This document shows, one piece after another, positions 8,877-16,013 of a DNA stretch of 64,000 bases. Made by a program: the position numbers and the translations under genes. The notes under the pieces were generated by a model that was not told the origin of the DNA, searched no databases, and saw nothing but the letters and a program-made list of their open reading frames with translations. The stretch lies in assembly GCA_029266035.1 (NCBI GenBank), contig JAJUFH010000007.1:1-64000 (forward strand), read 5' to 3'. Numbering within the stretch: the stretch's first letter is position 1; every line of letters begins with the position of its first letter. The DNA comes from Sinomicrobium sp. (GTDB lineage Bacteria; Bacteroidota; Bacteroidia; Flavobacteriales; Flavobacteriaceae).

Positions 8877-10151
8877 TTACTTAACTATTAAAAACGAAAT
8901 CAATTTGAAATCTTCTATGCCCTTGAATTTATCTTTTATCACATTGGTTCCGCCAGATTTAAATAAACTCAACACTTCTTTTTCTTCCTCGGTATCTAAT
9001 ATGGTTCCAATGGACTTCTTCAGTAAATCAGAGTAAAAAGTCATATTGTGGTATTCGTCGGTTTCTTTGTTCACTTGTTCACATAAAGCAATAATGGGTT
9101 CTCTTACACCTTTACACAACATTCTAACAGCATCTAATATTTTTTTGGAATCAATATGGTTGAACAACAATTTTCCATCTCGATCAATATACACCAAATA
9201 ATAAGGATGCAAGCGATTGAGTTTATTGATATTGATGTTTTCGTTGATATTTTTCAGGATATAAATAACACCCGGTTTCAATATTTCAGTAGCGGAAACC
9301 ACCGCGTGAATGCCTTCGGGAATATCCGTCATTTCGCCGTATTCTTTGATGTAATTGGATAAATCAATCCTGAAATCATTCAATCCCAAATCGGTGATAT
9401 CAATCCCTTCTCGCAAATCTTCCAAATCGCTTACTTCGTCTTGCAGTTTTTGCAATTGCAATTTTCGGTACTCTAAATCTTTTTGGTTTTCTTTCAGGAT
9501 GTTATCATCGGCTGTACTTGCCATATCCGAAATCATCATACGATCTTCAACCCTTTGTTTCAGATTGATGTAGCTATCCAAGGTAATGTCTGGCCAAAAA
9601 TTCACCAAAGTAATCGTTTCATTCGTAGAGCCAATACGATCAATACGGCCGAAACGTTGAATAATGCGTACCGGATTCCAGTGAATATCATAATTAATTA
9701 GGTAATCACAATCCTGTAAATTCTGCCCTTCCGAAATACAATCGGTAGCTATCAAAATATCAATTTCTTCGTTGATGGTAGGAAACAATAAATCTTTCCC
9801 TTTTGATTTTGGCGAAAAGCAAGTCAGCAAAGCATTCAATTCTGTAGGTATGGTTTTCGTTGTCGCTACTCTTCTCGATCCTGTAATTAAAGTAGAATGA
9901 ATGTTGTTTTTAGCTTTAAAATATTTACTCACATTCTCATACAGATAGTCTGCGGTATCGGCAAAAGCTGTGAAAATAATAACCTTTTTATTGTTTGGAT
10001 TCAGTGGATTTTCAATCTTGTTTTCAATGGATTGGATTAATGTTTGTAGTTTCAAATCCAGTGCAGGTGTGATTTGGTTCACTTTTTCCATCAATTGATT
10101 GATGATGGCTAAATCTTCTTCCAAATCTTCCTTCCATTGTCGGCGATCCAA
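8877..10151 (-). CDS. C-terminal part of PLD-SNF2 helicase (frame-broken)
   Basis: A 424-residue reading frame holding the second RecA-like lobe of an SNF2-family helicase. It contains KKVIIFTAFADTADYLYENV (motif IV region), IATDCISEGQNLQ (motif V) and IIQRFGRIDRIGS (motif VI with arginine fingers), followed by about 190 residues of family-specific tail. The only start in this frame near the left edge is TTG at 10151. The frame stays open further upstream to 10172, where it meets the end of the upstream frame. Together the two frames encode one helicase of about 1076 residues if a -1 shift occurs. Alone, this part lacks the ATP-binding lobe. Confidence 0.85.
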   Translation of the reverse strand: MDRRQWKEDLEEDLAIINQLMEKVNQITPALDLKLQTLIQSIENKIENPLNPNNKKVIIFTAFADTADYLYENVSKYFKAKNNIHSTLITGSRRVATTKTIPTELNALLTCFSPKSKGKDLLFPTINEEIDILIATDCISEGQNLQDCDYLINYDIHWNPVRIIQRFGRIDRIGSTNETITLVNFWPDITLDSYINLKQRVEDRMMISDMASTADDNILKENQKDLEYRKLQLQKLQDEVSDLEDLREGIDITDLGLNDFRIDLSNYIKEYGEMTDIPEGIHAVVSATEILKPGVIYILKNINENININKLNRLHPYYLVYIDRDGKLLFNHIDSKKILDAVRMLCKGVREPIIALCEQVNKETDEYHNMTFYSDLLKKSIGTILDTEEEKEVLSLFKSGGTNVIKDKFKGIEDFKLISFLIVK

Positions 10152-10168
10152 ATCCGCTAAATGTACTT

Positions 10169-12106
10169 TTACTTTTTTCCAATCAAGTTTTCTTCATCAC
10201 CCCAATTGGCATCCCAATCAAAATTCTCATCTTGGGTGTCAAATTCAATGCTGGAAATAGATTCTAATCCTTCTCTAGAAATCGTATTAATGGTATTTTT
10301 TATTTGAGCTAAAATACCATTGGTGGTAATCCTAAAAGAGTCGATAGAGCTTTCGATACGCTTTAATAAATTGATGCGCATCAGGTTTTTCAAACTCGTT
10401 TCCCTATCAAACTGTGTCAGTTTCCCAGTTTTAGTCTTTTTATCGTATTTCTCTGCATATTTTCCTACTTGACTGGGCAAAATATATTTTAAAGGGGTAT
10501 AAACTGATAAATTCAACAGCCCCAATAGTTCCGCTATTTCATTGTAGGTAACTATATTATTTTTTGTCAAGGCACAAGCTAAAGACACTGGCTTATTACG
10601 CATAGGAAATTTACCGATATCGCTGGTATCGTAATAAGTGGTAATGTGTTTTCTTGAACGTGCAATGGTCAGCGAATCTAATATTTCAAAGAAATCAAAG
10701 TCTAATAAATCCAATAACTTTTCGGTGGTGCGATGGGCAATATCCAATTTCGACCAGGTATTAAAAGCCGATTGCGCTCTTTTGAAAATAACATCAATGC
10801 CGTTATGGGTTTCCAATTTTTCGTCAATTCTTTCCGGATCGCCCTCATACGCCAATGCCAATTGATTTTTTAAATCGTTGAAACGATTGTTTACCGGCGT
10901 TGCCGAAAGCATCAATACTTTGGTCTCAATACCTTCACGCATCACTTTGCGCAACAAAGCCTGATAGCGGTTTTCTTTATCTGAATATGTCAATCCGGCA
11001 TTTCGGAAGTTATGCGACTCATCAATCACGACCAAACCGTAATTTCCCCAATTAACATTCGCCAAATTCCGCCCGTTGCTCATTCCTGTTTCCCTCGATA
11101 AATCGGTGTGGAAAAGCACATCGTAATTGAAACGGTCTTTGGCTAAAATATTGGTTTTGTCGTTATGCCGGTAGGTATTCCAGTTGGCTTCCAACTTCTT
11201 CGGACATAGCACCAATACATCTTTGTTGCGCATTTCATAATACTTGATAATGCCCAAAGCCGAGAAGGTTTTACCCAAGCCAACGCTGTCTGCCAAGATA
11301 CAACCTTTGTATTTTTCCAATTTATTAATGGCGCCAATTACCGCATCTTTCTGAAAATTAAAGAGTTTGTTCCAAACAACCGTATCTTTAAATCCAACAC
11401 GGTCGTCAGGCAGGTTATCTAAAGTCAAATCATCCAAGAAATCATTGAAAATATTATATAGTGTAATGAAATAGATAAACTCCGGACTATTGTCCTGAAA
11501 AGCCTTTTCAAAATATTGTTGTACTTTTTGGGTGACGATTTCTAAGTTTTCTTCATCCTCCCAAACCTGGTTGAAATACTCCAAATAAGCTTTGGCATTG
11601 GGGAAATCGGTTTTTTGAATTAAGGTTGGAAACCCTTTTTTGGGCGTAACACCCAAATCGGCTGTAGTGAAACTATTGACATTAGTCCAAGCAAAGGAAT
11701 CGCTGGCGGAATTTTCTGCGTGAATCATTCCCTGCAAAGGATAATTGGTTTGCTTATTCGATTTGAAAATTACTTTGTCTTTTACCCATTGACTGCATTC
11801 TTTGGCAATGGCACGTTGCGTGAGCTGATTGCGCAAACGCAGTTCAAATTCGCCGCCACATAAATCCGCTTCTTTAAACAAATGTGGAATAAAGAACTTA
11901 GGTACTTCTTTCTTAAAATTTTCCTGCAAAAAGCTGGGCGAAGTAAACACAAAACGCAGTTCTTCTACACTTTGTAGTTCCTTACGCAAAGCCTCAAAAG
12001 CATAGATAGAAAACGACGAAGCCGCAATGGCCATTTTGCTTTTTTTGCCAATGCTCTCTTTAAGGTCGTCTATTAAGCGGGTGTTTATATTGTCGATTAA
12101 TTTCAT
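10169..12106 (-). CDS. N-terminal part of PLD-SNF2 helicase (frame-broken)
   Basis: A 645-residue frame. Residues about 1-170 (KSKMAIAASSFSIYAFEALRK at the start) resemble the phospholipase-D-like domain that precedes the helicase in this family; I do not see a clear HKD motif, so catalysis is doubtful. Helicase lobe 1 follows, with Walker A ADSVGLGKTFSALG, Walker B VVIDESHNFRN and motif III LSATPVNN. The frame ends at TAA (10169-10171) after GDEENLIGKK, in the linker before lobe 2, so the product would lack motifs IV-VI. The break lies on the slippery heptamer at 10172-10178. Homologous gene order suggests a DNA translocase working with the mod/res pair. Confidence 0.87.
   Translation of the reverse strand: MKLIDNINTRLIDDLKESIGKKSKMAIAASSFSIYAFEALRKELQSVEELRFVFTSPSFLQENFKKEVPKFFIPHLFKEADLCGGEFELRLRNQLTQRAIAKECSQWVKDKVIFKSNKQTNYPLQGMIHAENSASDSFAWTNVNSFTTADLGVTPKKGFPTLIQKTDFPNAKAYLEYFNQVWEDEENLEIVTQKVQQYFEKAFQDNSPEFIYFITLYNIFNDFLDDLTLDNLPDDRVGFKDTVVWNKLFNFQKDAVIGAINKLEKYKGCILADSVGLGKTFSALGIIKYYEMRNKDVLVLCPKKLEANWNTYRHNDKTNILAKDRFNYDVLFHTDLSRETGMSNGRNLANVNWGNYGLVVIDESHNFRNAGLTYSDKENRYQALLRKVMREGIETKVLMLSATPVNNRFNDLKNQLALAYEGDPERIDEKLETHNGIDVIFKRAQSAFNTWSKLDIAHRTTEKLLDLLDFDFFEILDSLTIARSRKHITTYYDTSDIGKFPMRNKPVSLACALTKNNIVTYNEIAELLGLLNLSVYTPLKYILPSQVGKYAEKYDKKTKTGKLTQFDRETSLKNLMRINLLKRIESSIDSFRITTNGILAQIKNTINTISREGLESISSIEFDTQDENFDWDANWGDEENLIGKK
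10172..10178 (-). promoter_or_regulatory. Slippery heptamer A_AAA_AAG at the helicase frame break
   Basis: On the minus strand the zero frame reads GGA AAA AAG TAA, which gives the heptamer A_AAA_AAG (the same heptamer used in Escherichia coli dnaX) directly before a stop codon. A slip of -1 continues as GTA AAA GTA CAT TTA GCG GAT, joining GKK to VKVHLADLDRRQW in the downstream frame. No strong upstream SD-like element or downstream stem is obvious. The alternative is a one-base loss from an ancestral A7 run. Confidence 0.6.
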
Positions 12107-12129
12107 TCCTTGTTATTATTATGTTGCCT

Positions 12130-12192
12130 TCGTTGCTTTCGGCTTCGCTCAGGCAACGAGGGGCGGTGGTTGAGCGTAGCCGAAACCACCGC
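12130..12192. repeat. Pair of inverted palindromic elements between helicase and mod
   Basis: Two dyads lie side by side. The first is 12130-12159, TCGTTGC...GCAACGA. The second is 12163-12192, GCGGTGGTT...AACCACCGC. Their centres carry the same core in opposite orientation: TTTCGGCTTCGCTCA on the plus strand and TTTCGGCTACGCTCA on the minus strand. This looks like two inverted copies of a REP-like intergenic element. It fills the space between the mod stop codon (12195) and the helicase start (12106) and may stabilise or end the upstream transcript. Confidence 0.75.
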
Positions 12193-12194
12193 TC

Positions 12195-12752
12195 TTATAT
12201 CACCTTCATCTCACTTTGTGGTGCCAACTGTTTCAACAATTGTTTTACGTTTTCTTTAGCGGTATCGTCTTTGAAACCTTTGTCGCGGAAAACGATGCGC
12301 ATAGGTTGGTCTTTGGCGATTTCTTTGGCAAAAGCTTCGTCTATGTCTTTATCGAAACAGCAGTACAAAGAATCTCCGGCGACGGCAAATACTTCTTTGC
12401 CGGCAATGTTTTTACGCTCGATAGGTAAAGACAATTCCAAGCCCCAATCCAGCATAATTTGAGCGACTAAATCTTCGGCGCTGCGGTCTTCTTTGACGTT
12501 GTCGGCAAATATGTCTAATTGTGCTTGATTGTAATCTTGCGGTTTGTAATACACATCTTGCATATTCGATGAATCTAAACGGTAGACACGGAAACCGTAA
12601 TCTTGCTCGTCTTTAAATTCTGTGAACAATCCTTCTTTTTTGGCTTTCTCTGCTTTTTCTTCCTTTATTTTATTGGCAGCTCGGCGTATGCGTTCTTTAC
12701 CAATCTCACAGATGTTTTTGTAACCGGCTTTGTAGGCTTCGCTTTTTTTCAT
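12195..12752 (-). CDS. mod: C-terminal part of type III DNA methyltransferase Mod (frame-broken)
   Basis: A 185-residue frame that continues the Mod protein. It begins MKKSEAYKAGYKNICEIGKERIRRAANKI, which is the family's conserved continuation of the VQLPE...DE segment at the end of the upstream frame. It overlaps that frame by 47 bases and has its own ATG at 12752 inside GATGAAAA, so separate translation is possible. The catalytic motifs are upstream; this part is the C-terminal domain. Removing one A from the A7 run at 12743-12749 would fuse both frames into a 644-residue Mod of normal length. Confidence 0.82.
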   Translation of the reverse strand: MKKSEAYKAGYKNICEIGKERIRRAANKIKEEKAEKAKKEGLFTEFKDEQDYGFRVYRLDSSNMQDVYYKPQDYNQAQLDIFADNVKEDRSAEDLVAQIMLDWGLELSLPIERKNIAGKEVFAVAGDSLYCCFDKDIDEAFAKEIAKDQPMRIVFRDKGFKDDTAKENVKQLLKQLAPQSEMKVI

Positions 12753-14130
12753 CGGTGGTTTCGGGCAATTGTACCATCATGTATTTGCGCTTGCCGCCAT
12801 CTTCTGCATTGAGTTGCATTACGGCGTGGGCAGTGGTGGCGGAACCGGAAAAGAAATCAAGAATAATGTCGTTGGAATTAATAGATTCATTAAACTTCAA
12901 TAAATATTTTAATAATGACGTTGGTTTTGGGTAGTCAAAAATTTTATTGCCAAATGTTTTTTGCAAATCTTTTCCTGCTTCTTCGGTAGTTTCAACACCT
13001 ACCGAAATGTCAATTAAATTTGGAGGAACTTCTTCAGAATATTTTTGCTTTTTATATGACAATACACCACTTTTCGAACAGTTAATAACTGTGTTATTTT
13101 TAATTTCCTCTTCTAACTTGTCTTGTACCCAAATAAATCTGTTTTCAAAAACTGCTTCATTAATATTTTTGTAATTTTCAATAGTTATGTCATTTAGCAA
13201 TTTATTTGGAAACTTTTCTGTACCATAAAGTCCAGCTTCAAATACACCGTTCTCAATTTTAAAATTGATCGAATTAATTGGAAATCTTAGTTTTTTTAGA
13301 CTGTTTTGAGGTTTAGTAAAAGGGTCGTCGCTTTTACTGTCCTTTTTAACTCCTTTATACTTATTGGTGCTCCTTTGTTTTTCATATGCTAAAACAAATT
13401 CAATATTTTTCTTTATTTTATATGACAGGTTAGGTGGAGTAGCTGACTTAAACCATTGCCATTGCCCCACAAAATTCCCTTCCCCAAAAATTTCATCACA
13501 AATCTTGCGCAGGTTATGTACTTCGTTGTCGTCAATCGAGATAAAAATTACGCCATCTTCGGTCAGCAGGTTTCGGGCTAATTTTAAGCGTGGGTACATC
13601 ATACTCAGCCAGTCGCTGTGGTAGCGTCCGCTGGTTTCGGGGTTGGCTTGCAGACGTTGTCCGTATTCGTCTTTTTGTCCGCTTTCCAGCAGTTCTTCTT
13701 CTCCGCTTTTAGCAAAATTGTCTTTATATACAAAGTCTTTCCCGGTGTTGTAAGGCGGGTCTATGTAGATCATTTTTATCTTGTTCAGGTAACTTTCCTG
13801 CAAGAGTTTCAACACTTCTAAGTTGTCGCCTTCTATGTAGATGTTTTCGGTATTGTCAAAATCCACGCTATCCTCACGCACCGGGCGCAAAGTTTTGTTG
13901 GTGGGGATATTGGCGGTCACAATGGCTTCGCGTTTGCCCGGCCATTCCAATCGGTAGCGTTCTTTGTTGCCTTCTACTATTTCGGTAGCCAATTCTTGTT
14001 TCAGCATATCGAAATCCACTTTCTTTCCTTCAGCGGTTTCGGTAATGCAATTCGGGAAAAGCGCCGCTATTTTTTCGATGTTCATAGCGGTTATATCGGT
14101 GGATTGTAAGGGTAATTTATCGTTGTTCAT
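12706..14130 (-). CDS. mod: Type III restriction-modification methyltransferase Mod, main part (frame-broken)
   Basis: A 474-residue frame of a beta-class N6-adenine DNA methyltransferase. Motif IV is MIYIDPPYNTGKDF and motif I is DFFSGSATTAHAVMQLN near the C-terminus, in the order typical of Mod. The region between them (about residues 200-390) is the target-recognition domain. Normal reading stops after PETTDEKKRSLQSRLQKHL, a tail that does not fit the family, because of one extra A at 12743-12749. In its intact form Mod would methylate the recognition site and carry sequence specificity for Res. A 324-base AT-rich stretch lies upstream. Confidence 0.88.
   Translation of the reverse strand: MNNDKLPLQSTDITAMNIEKIAALFPNCITETAEGKKVDFDMLKQELATEIVEGNKERYRLEWPGKREAIVTANIPTNKTLRPVREDSVDFDNTENIYIEGDNLEVLKLLQESYLNKIKMIYIDPPYNTGKDFVYKDNFAKSGEEELLESGQKDEYGQRLQANPETSGRYHSDWLSMMYPRLKLARNLLTEDGVIFISIDDNEVHNLRKICDEIFGEGNFVGQWQWFKSATPPNLSYKIKKNIEFVLAYEKQRSTNKYKGVKKDSKSDDPFTKPQNSLKKLRFPINSINFKIENGVFEAGLYGTEKFPNKLLNDITIENYKNINEAVFENRFIWVQDKLEEEIKNNTVINCSKSGVLSYKKQKYSEEVPPNLIDISVGVETTEEAGKDLQKTFGNKIFDYPKPTSLLKYLLKFNESINSNDIILDFFSGSATTAHAVMQLNAEDGGKRKYMMVQLPETTDEKKRSLQSRLQKHL
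12743..12749 (-). other. Poly-A (A7) run at the mod frame break
   Basis: The minus strand reads GAT G(A)7 GC. With six A residues it would encode DEKSEAYKAGYKN without interruption, the family pattern. With seven the frame shifts. It could be a reversible slipped-strand site, a fixed mutation or a sequencing error. Confidence 0.7.
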
Positions 14131-14172
14131 TTGTTTGTTGTCTTTAATCGGATTTTTTATTTTAATTTATCT

Positions 14173-14203
14173 ATCACTAAAAATAAATTAAATCACTAAA
14201 AAT
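14173..14203. repeat. Two direct copies of a 12-bp motif upstream of mod
   Basis: ATCACTAAAAAT occurs at 14173-14184 and 14192-14203, a 19-base period, 43 to 73 bases upstream of the mod start codon. The spacing of about two helical turns suggests a possible operator (inference). Confidence 0.55.
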
Positions 14204-14380
14204 CAATTCATTACATTTTTTATTTTCGATTTTTATTTCTCCGTTATTTTTTTTTGAAATCAATTTCGTTTTTTGTTTTCAACACAGAAAGCAAATCAAT
14301 TTTCTGAATATCAATTATTTATATAGTTTTATTTCTGATTTTCGTTTTCATTTCGTTTTTTTTGTTCCACTGCGATTTCC

Positions 14381-14397
14381 GAATTCTAATTAAATAA
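14381..14397. repeat. 17-bp junction repeat, copy 1
   Basis: GAATTCTAATTAAATAA. It is identical to the copy at 14435-14451 and differs by one base from the copy at 15989-16005. It lies in the gap between the Schlafen-like gene and mod. Confidence 0.7.
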
Positions 14398-14434
14398 CAA
14401 AACACTGTAAATCAATTAATTAATATAATTTTAC

Positions 14435-14451
14435 GAATTCTAATTAAATAA
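14435..14451. repeat. 17-bp junction repeat, copy 2
   Basis: GAATTCTAATTAAATAA, four bases beyond the stop codon of the Schlafen-like gene (minus strand). With the copy at 15989-16005 it brackets that gene. Confidence 0.7.
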
Positions 14452-14454
14452 AAA

Positions 14455-15915
14455 TCAAGCCCAGTACGGAACGTATTTACTGAATTTTTTAGAGACATTC
14501 CCTTCTTCTTTCGGTTTTATTTTTCCTGCCTCAATAGCTTCTTTTATTAATAATGAAATTTGTGATGCTTGTTTATCGTGCATTCCAAATCGCTCTCTTA
14601 AAGAGGCGTTATTAAATCCTCCATCTGCAAAATAGGTAATTACGGCATGTTGATAGGCAGCTTCTATACGCTCATCACTGGTCATTTCTGCATAAGCTTT
14701 AGGTGCATACATCGTTACCCGAAATGAGTTTTCAAGTTCTTCAATTTTTAAAGGAGGTAATCCAAACAGCTCTATTTCAATTACTGCTTTTTCAAAGCCG
14801 GAGCCTCGTTCTTCACAAATATTATAACGTCTAAATGCAGCCGCTAAAATCTCATTTCTTGATTCGGGCGTTGTTCGTATAAGACGGTCGATTTTTTTGG
14901 ATGGCAATAGTTTACCTGGATTGGTAAACACAATACGATCATCAAAAATCTCTACCATAGGACCAGCGCCTCTAATGGTAAAATCCTGATGAATAAGCGT
15001 ATTAGCCACCAATTCGCGAATGGCAATTTCCGGATAAACAGAAGTATTTACCCTTAGTGCGTTTTTAATAACTTCGCTATCGTCTAAAAGTCCTTTGATA
15101 AAAGTAATCAAAGCCTCAAATCCAATGGCATACCCTTTGTTTCCGGGAAATTCCTTGCTGGCTCCAGCTTTGTTTTTCCCTTCATATTTAATCAGTCTGA
15201 TTGATTTTCGAACCAAACCATCAAAATGTTTTAAATCTTTAGCTGCGGTAATGGCTCCAAAATTGGTAATATAATATCCTTTCCCATCTGCATTAACCAA
15301 CATTTTTTCATCCTCTAACCATTTTATGATTTCCGGCAAATTTGCAGGTGTGGGCTTATTGAGTAATTCTAAAATTTTACTAAAATCCAATAAATCAATC
15401 ACCTCAATTTCAGTCAACAATTTCGATGCGTGTAACTCTTCCCAAGTCGGGGATTTACTATTTAACATCAACGCTCCTACATCTTGCCGCGATGCTTTTC
15501 TTGTTGAGCCACCACTTCTAATAAAACTATCCTCTACGGTTTTTCCATGTAAAAACACAGGCTTCACCGCACTTTCTTTAATGTAAATAATCAATACCTC
15601 TTTCTCTTGAAATTTTTCAATAGAGTAGTCAATACTAACCAATGGTTCAACGCCATCTCGACATAAGGAAGCAAATTTATCTACAATAGCATTTGCTTCA
15701 TTTGAACTTAGCCCAATTACTTCTTTCGTATTATTCTTTATCCCAAAGACTATAAAGCCACCTCCTGGCATATTTGCAAAAGCAGATATATGCTGGCATA
15801 ATTTGGCATTATTGGGAGAAATAGCTTCTTTCCAATCTAATTCATTCAGTTCTACAGCTACTTTCCCTAAAGATTTCTCTAAATATTGTAATGCTTTTGG
15901 AATCCAACTTTTCAT
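14455..15915 (-). CDS. AlbA_2/Schlafen-like ATP-binding protein inside the restriction island
   Basis: A 486-residue protein with an N-terminal AlbA_2 (Schlafen-like) domain (LDWKEAISPNN, ISAFANMPGGGFIVFGI, GLSSNEAN). A GHKL-type HATPase_c_4 domain follows (AIRELVANTLIHQDFTIRG, then VEIFDDRIVFTNPGKLLP and EERGSGFEKA), and the C-terminus looks like a winged helix. Such proteins are nucleic-acid-binding regulators or accessory factors and are common in defence loci; the exact role is unknown. The frame is open up to a TTG at 15969, but the ATG at 15915 (MKSWIPKALQYLEKSLG) is the better start. It is bracketed by 17-bp direct repeats, as if inserted as a cassette between res and mod. Confidence 0.85.
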   Translation of the reverse strand: MKSWIPKALQYLEKSLGKVAVELNELDWKEAISPNNAKLCQHISAFANMPGGGFIVFGIKNNTKEVIGLSSNEANAIVDKFASLCRDGVEPLVSIDYSIEKFQEKEVLIIYIKESAVKPVFLHGKTVEDSFIRSGGSTRKASRQDVGALMLNSKSPTWEELHASKLLTEIEVIDLLDFSKILELLNKPTPANLPEIIKWLEDEKMLVNADGKGYYITNFGAITAAKDLKHFDGLVRKSIRLIKYEGKNKAGASKEFPGNKGYAIGFEALITFIKGLLDDSEVIKNALRVNTSVYPEIAIRELVANTLIHQDFTIRGAGPMVEIFDDRIVFTNPGKLLPSKKIDRLIRTTPESRNEILAAAFRRYNICEERGSGFEKAVIEIELFGLPPLKIEELENSFRVTMYAPKAYAEMTSDERIEAAYQHAVITYFADGGFNNASLRERFGMHDKQASQISLLIKEAIEAGKIKPKEEGNVSKKFSKYVPYWA

Positions 15916-15988
15916 TTCTATACTTCTTATTTCCGAATTCGGAACAAATAAAAACTCATTGATAGTCAATTACTTTTATCCGTTTTCC

Positions 15989-16005
15989 GAATTCAAATTA
16001 AATAA
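15989..16005. repeat. 17-bp junction repeat, copy 3
   Basis: GAATTCAAATTAAATAA, one mismatch from the copies at 14381 and 14435. It lies nine bases beyond the res stop codon and upstream of the Schlafen-like gene. A related TTCCGAATTC also occurs at 15931-15940. Confidence 0.65.
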
Positions 16006-16013
16006 ACTTTTTA

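Larger units (their letters stand above)
14131..14454. other. AT-rich gene-free stretch upstream of mod
   Basis: No coding frame can be supported in these 324 bases. The stretch is very rich in A and T with long T runs on the plus strand. It holds two 12-bp direct repeats (14173-14184 and 14192-14203) and two copies of a 17-bp repeat (14381-14397 and 14435-14451). The mod promoter is expected here. Confidence 0.7.
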
